DNA of 22,500 nt from Armadillidium nasatum (lineage: Eukaryota > Arthropoda > Malacostraca > Isopoda > Armadillidiidae). The notes under the pieces are model-generated. The model searched no databases and was not told the DNA's origin. It was given only the letters and a program-made list of their open reading frames with translations. The stretch covers positions 1 to 22,500 of the forward strand of contig SEYY01001065.1 in NCBI GenBank assembly GCA_009176605.1, read 5' to 3'. How positions within the stretch are numbered: the stretch's first letter is position 1; each line of letters starts with the position of its first letter. Made by a program: the position numbers and the translations under genes. Shown one piece after another: positions 1 to 22,500 of this stretch.

Positions 1-1075
1 CCCCCTCTCCCCCATCATCAGCAACGTTTTCATGGAATTAATAGAATATTACTATATTTTTCCGAAATTCTCAAACTTGAAATGGTTTAGATATGTAGAT
101 GACATTTTCTCACTAGTACCAAAGGACAAAAATATAAACACAGTTTTAGAATTTATTAATAACATCATAATAATATAAAATTCACAGTCGAATTCCTCAA
201 ATAATAGCATTCGTTTCTAGATACTCTCATCTCTTGGCCTCCATCTCCATCCTTCAATATCTATAGAAAACCACCGCAAATCCCTCATATATACACTGGT
301 TTTCATACCACAATATCTCCACCAAAAAAGCTGTCTTAGTAACCAATTTTTACGACCACAAAATAGGACCCCAAAAAATGAAATAGAATAAAACCAACAT
401 TTTTAAAAACTTCATTCCCTAATAACATTATAACACAAGTCTCAAGCAAGAAATAAATATTATACCAAATCGTAAGTTACACCAACAAACATATTACCTA
501 TACCAAATACATCCTCACCATAGTTTACCCCTGAAATACATACTGTAAAATCAACTCAATTAAAACACATACTAAAACCACACACAAATCAACCAGACAA
601 CAACACAGGTATTTACAAAATTCCATGCAACAATTGCAATAGTATTTACATCGGCGAAACCAACGACCTAAAAAGAAGGATTTATCAACACTCATTAGAT
701 CTAAAAAATGACAATTTACATTCTTCCCTTACCAATCACCGAAGAACCCAAAACCATATACCCAATTTAAAACTCACAGTTAATCAAAACAATACAAAAT
801 ACAAACACCAGAAAAATAACGGAATCATTTATCATAAAGAATACAGCAACATGAACCTAATCAAAGGAGAACTATAATAGACAACACCACAAATATATTC
901 TTAAATAATTCCATAAGCTTAAAAGAAACTCTTAAAAATCTACCAAGGTTGCCATCTAATAATCTAGTTGTTGCCAGACGATCGTAACTTCCTGTACTGC
1001 TGAATAGAATTATTTGTTCTGAAGAAGTGACTTAATAAAGCACGAAAGCTCAACAAAAGTAAAAACTAAAAAATA
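1..1075 (+). pseudogene. Penelope-like element, 3' part: reverse transcriptase tail, GIY-YIG endonuclease and 3' UTR
   Basis: The plus strand reads as the C-terminal part of a Penelope-like retroelement polyprotein, cut by the window's left edge. Frame 2 opens with PLSPIISNVFMELIE, then WFRYVDDIFSL with the RT catalytic YVDD at 92-103. A frame change near 170-180 leads into FTVEFLK and FLDTLI, the RT/thumb region seen in this class. From about 604 frame 2 resumes with NNTGIYKIPCNNC, SIYIGETNDLKRRIYQH, the GIY-YIG nuclease core with its Cys pair, ending at TAA 875-877. The 3' UTR contains a block at 1019-1059 resembling conserved Penelope 3' sequence. Stops and frameshifts between 176 and 600 show the copy is dead. 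Penelope elements use the RT and GIY-YIG nuclease for target-primed insertion. Assignment to class is firm; the subfamily is not. Confidence 0.85.
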
Positions 1076-1157
1076 GTGAAAAATAGAAATATTATAACAT
1101 CTCACTTTTATTAAATTACGAATAAATAGTGTCTATTTTTCATTGTGTTTATACAAG

Positions 1158-4625
<3,468 letters not shown>

Positions 4626-4626
4626 C

Positions 4627-4806
4627 CAAGATAGGGAGAAGTTAAGAAAGGTGATAAGAAGTTTTGCTGAAAAGCTTTAAAGAGTGGGATTTAGCGTGAA
4701 TGTTGAAAAGACAGAACTGTTAATAGTTAGCAGGGAGGAGGAGAGAGAGGAGCTTGTGCTGAAGGTGGATAGCGAGGAGGTGAACCATGAGGAATACCAC
4801 AATTGA
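4627..4806 (+). pseudogene. LINE reverse-transcriptase fragment
   Basis: One frame reads [16 protein letters not shown], a stop, then [19 protein letters not shown] and LVLKVDSEEV before a stop at about 4804. This is the stretch just after the RT active site in LINEs, where a Lys-Thr-Glu motif (here EKTELL) follows a GLxVN-type segment. The catalytic box itself is not present because the copy begins at the (AT)n border. Only about 60 codons survive. The clade cannot be decided from so short a piece. Confidence 0.65.
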
Positions 4807-5700
4807 CATGGTGGGAAGAACTCGCTCTATCAAACAACCACCAATAGGAACGATTTGAAAGAAAGCTAGACATGGAGGAAACTCAAAGAAAGGGAGTTTC
4901 AAAAGTTACCACGAGTGCCATACGCGGCCAGATACTTCCAGTATATCAAGCGCCACATCACAACCCACCTTAGTCCGCAAAGGACAGAAAAACAAAAATA
5001 TTATAGGAAATTATATCACCAGTTGACTTCGAGCCTGGAAGCCAAACTGATTATCTGAAAGAAGGGAAATTTGATTCCAGATGATTCAAGGGATGAAAGT
5101 TGAGATAGGTTTCAAAGATCTTAGGTAACAAATGAGATATAGGGCGGAAGAGAAATCAGAGCAGCTTTCGTTCTTCAGAATAGGTTGGATAAATTCACGC
5201 TTTCAACACTGAAGCAAAGTGCTAGCATTAAGGCATTGATAGTATAGTTAAAGACATGGGAAACTTGGGAGTAGGAGTAGGACTGACAAGAGTTGAATTA
5301 GTGGAAAACAAAAAGGTCTTTCAGCTGGAGCATTAGCAACAAAACCATTAAAGAGAATAAGACGGGGAAAAACAGATTTACAGTTGTTGTTAGAAAGACA
5401 TTTGTGGTGAAAAAGGTCTGTCAGAAGGAGAGCTCAGCGAATTTTCGATTCTTGAAATTCCTAATTGCGCGTTAAAATATCCCTGCAACGATTCTGAGCA
5501 GAATAAATATTAGCAATATTTACAGGAGAACGAGAATATTTCCATTCCAGATACGCACTGTCTTTAGCCCGAATGACGCAAGAAAAATCAAGATCGAACT
5601 CCGAATTTTGAGGAGAAAGATTTAAGCGAAAAAAGAATGAAGCTGCTTGTCCCATCAAACATTACAGCCTCCACTTAATAGGATGAAGCTGAAGAGTCTT
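4807..5700. repeat. unidentified interspersed repeat, copy 1
   Basis: No gene is seen. Blocks between 5006 and 5190 recur in the same order and orientation at 15876-16073: a GGAAATTATATCACCA-like block (5006-5021), a TTCAAAGATCTTA block (about 5111), and an AATAGGTTGGAT block (about 5178). Sequence around 5540-5620 also resembles 16360-16420. Open frames are short and unrecognised, so the class of element is unknown. The left part (4807-5000) matches only weakly. Confidence 0.5.
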
Positions 5701-5799
5701 TAAAGTTAAAGCTGTCACTGCACGTCGTTAAATAAAACATATGAGATATAATGTTAAGAGCATTATAATCTAAACAAAGCATCTACCTTCGGTGAACAC

Positions 5800-6850
5800 A
5801 AGGTTTATTGAAAGATACTGTGTAGATTTTCTAGTAACAAAATTCTTTTATATGTGGTCATTAATTGTGTCAGTTTTCAGAATATTTGGCTATAAATCAT
5901 TAAATTTTATTAGTTTTTGCTTTATGGATTCTTCGCTGACGAAAATGAAAGTAGAATTTGAGTAGATGAAGAAATGAAAGACGGCAACAAATGTAATTTT
6001 TATTCTCTGTGAAAAGCATATTAAATTTTATACAAGTGTACCTATACACTATCACAATATTGCCAGAGGGAGCAATAAAATATTTTATACAAAGCTAAAT
6101 ATAATACAAAATAAATACATTTAAATCATACTTAAAGGAGCTGTCTCTTTTCTGTTAATATAAATAAATTTAAAGGAACTCCTCTCTGGCATCATATATG
6201 TGTTTTCCTATTAAAAAAAACTGTACATAAAAAAAAATATATTTAAACAAGTAAAACAACTTCTGATTACTTATTTACAAAAATAAACAAATTTAATTTT
6301 TAATATTTTAAATATACCTTCAGAATGAGATCTAAGAATGAGATCTAAAAATACCATATTTTTTTTATACATATATAAAATATCACAAAAAGTTCAAGGA
6401 ACGAACGCATTATTTCCATTTTGCTTGTAAAAGCAAAAACTTAACTTCATACTCTTTTGCAACGGAAAAAATATTTTTAGTTGCTTAAAAAAAGTAAACC
6501 ATTTGTACACTTGGAATGAATGTCTGTTCATTATTCGCGACACCATCAATGAGTCCATATGGCTCATAGGAAGACATCAAACCGCCGAAAGCGTCTTTAT
6601 ACTTGAATTAAACAAGCAACACTTTAAAAAGATATGAACACACTAAATTTAAGTATCGGTCCTAAACATTCACCTTTAATAGATTATTTGGAGCATTATA
6701 TTTACGAGTTTGCTAGTGACCCTGGTCCCATAGAATGGGCTGAATGGAACTTTTCGATTCTTCACAGCCACAAAAGTTTACAATATATTAATTTAATAAT
6801 AATAATATGGGCTTAGCTGTCATAAAAATGTGAGGAAACGATATCAGGTA
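5800..6850 (-). other. probable Su(H) 3' UTR and polyadenylation region
   Basis: AT-rich DNA directly downstream of the Su(H) stop on the minus strand, with no coding signal. Minus-strand AATAAA hexamers (TTTATT on plus) occur at 5999-6004, 5906-5911 and 5804-5809. Any of these could end the transcript, giving a 3' UTR of roughly 0.85-1.05 kb. Which is used cannot be told from sequence. A 60-codon open frame at 6634-6816 on the plus strand is not recognisable and is probably chance. Confidence 0.45.
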
Positions 6851-19403
<12,553 letters not shown>

Positions 19404-19514
19404 AGCAGCAGACCCCGAATCTTTAAAAAGTCAAAAGGTTTGGGTAAATATTGAGTACTTACTATTTTTGTAACAAAAGTCAATATATTAAAAAATATGT
19501 TAAAAATAACTTAC

Positions 19515-19556
19515 ATCGGTGAAATCCGCAGTTTTTGACATCTGCTGCTTGCCAAG
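19515..19556 (-). CDS. Su(H): candidate upstream Su(H) exon (42 bp), possibly 5' UTR
   Basis: On the minus strand a strong acceptor (TTTTCTTCTTCAG) and a consensus donor (GTAAGTT) frame 42 bp, followed after a 94-bp intron by the next exon. Read in phase with the downstream frame it gives WQAADVKNCGFHR, open throughout. In another frame it contains an ATG whose short frame stops soon after the MLAG start codon. It may be an early coding exon or leader sequence. No homology supports it; the call rests on splice signals. Confidence 0.45.
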
Positions 19557-19610
19557 CTGAAGAAGAAAAGAAAATTTAAAGTTAGATTACTCAAAGAAAA
19601 TAATTTTTCT

Positions 19611-19643
19611 TCATTATTATTTATTATTATATTATTATTATTA
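19611..19643. repeat. (ATT)n-like short microsatellite
   Basis: Imperfect TTATTA units followed by a G7 run, about 55 bp upstream of the candidate 42-bp exon. Confidence 0.85.
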
Positions 19644-19644
19644 A

Positions 19645-19990
19645 GGGGGGGAGGGAGGAAGCATTTCGTCATTAAAAAGTAGAGGAAGCCATCAACGAAA
19701 TAATTGATTGTCCCGGATGAAACAATGGAGCTCAAGAAGGAGAAGGGGACCAAGAGGTCAAAATCAGTTTTTAAGCCCTGAAGCGGTGAAGGCAAAAGAA
19801 TTCCAGAAAAAAGGCGTGATTCGAGACACTCCTTCTGGAAATCCATAGGAAAATTTCTTCTTTATTGGCCAAGAAGAGAACAAAGCTCCGCCTTTTTTTA
19901 TAATTCTCACCAATAGGAAGAGTCTCAATCTGCAAAGTGTCAAGAGAACACACTTGGGAAGCCGCATTATCTGGGCCCACCTTTAACAGC
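19645..19990. repeat. possible interspersed-repeat fragment, copy 4
   Basis: Less AT-rich than its surroundings. A segment near 19905-19945 resembles 17775-17808 (CAATCTGCAAAGTGTCAAG against CAAGTTGCAAAAGGTCAAG). Overlapping minus-strand frames of 67-111 codons are open but unrecognised. Membership in the family of copies 1-3 is tentative. Confidence 0.3.
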
Positions 19991-20031
19991 GTTTTCCAAG
20001 ATTTTTAAAAAACATTTCAAGATTTCAAATC

Positions 20032-21949
<1,918 letters not shown>

Positions 21950-21999
21950 GCTCCTCTCCGAATTTGGCCAGTGAGAAGCAAACGTTTTTCTTTTTATAA

Positions 22000-22409
<410 letters not shown>

Positions 22410-22500
<91 letters not shown>
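22410..22500. repeat. (AT)n microsatellite, tract 17, cut by the window edge
   Basis: Alternating AT continues to the last base, so its true length is unknown. Confidence 0.97.

Overview
The window is eukaryotic, intron-rich and AT-rich. It carries one recognisable host gene on the minus strand, Suppressor of Hairless (Su(H), also RBPJ/CSL), the DNA-binding effector of Notch signalling. Everything else supported here is transposable-element debris or simple repeat. The Su(H) protein is arthropod-like (for example [19 protein letters not shown] and TPVPIVSSL). The LINE at 1.4-4.5 kb resembles a jockey-like family I know from decapod crustaceans, and penaeid and other decapod genomes are rich in AT microsatellites. 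A decapod or other malacostracan source is therefore my best inference, not a proof.

Layout, left to right. 1-1075: 3' end of a Penelope-like element (RT YVDD plus GIY-YIG). 1387-4461: decayed jockey-like LINE. 4627-4806: piece of a second LINE. 4807-5700: unidentified interspersed repeat. About 5800-6850: probable 3' UTR and downstream DNA of Su(H). 6851-19420: nine Su(H) coding exons on the minus strand, with a probable further 5' exon at 19515-19556. Every exon junction closes in phase, giving 621 aa from the ATG at 19401-19403. The introns hold a LINE relic (8056-9530), two opposed mariner-superfamily transposase relics (11640-12765 and 12930-13820), an unidentified interspersed repeat (15150-16490, 17390-17820) and a palindromic mariner-derived element (18285-19028). 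19560-22500 is upstream intron or flank, with a short hAT-type MITE at 21235-21819 and no recognised gene.

Seventeen long (AT)n tracts of roughly 90-230 bp make up about 2.5 kb, or 11%, of the window. Many abut transposon ends on one side and Su(H) splice sites on the other.

The most interesting observation concerns splicing. Three Su(H) introns (18118-19221, 17259-18029, 9863-14577) carry an (AT)n tract near both splice sites. Those same three acceptors lack a normal polypyrimidine tract. The other introns, without such pairing, have T/C-rich acceptors. Because (UA)n is self-complementary, the intron ends could base-pair and loop the intron out. This would resemble the structure-assisted splicing described for complementary dinucleotide repeats in fish introns. 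It is a hypothesis from sequence only.
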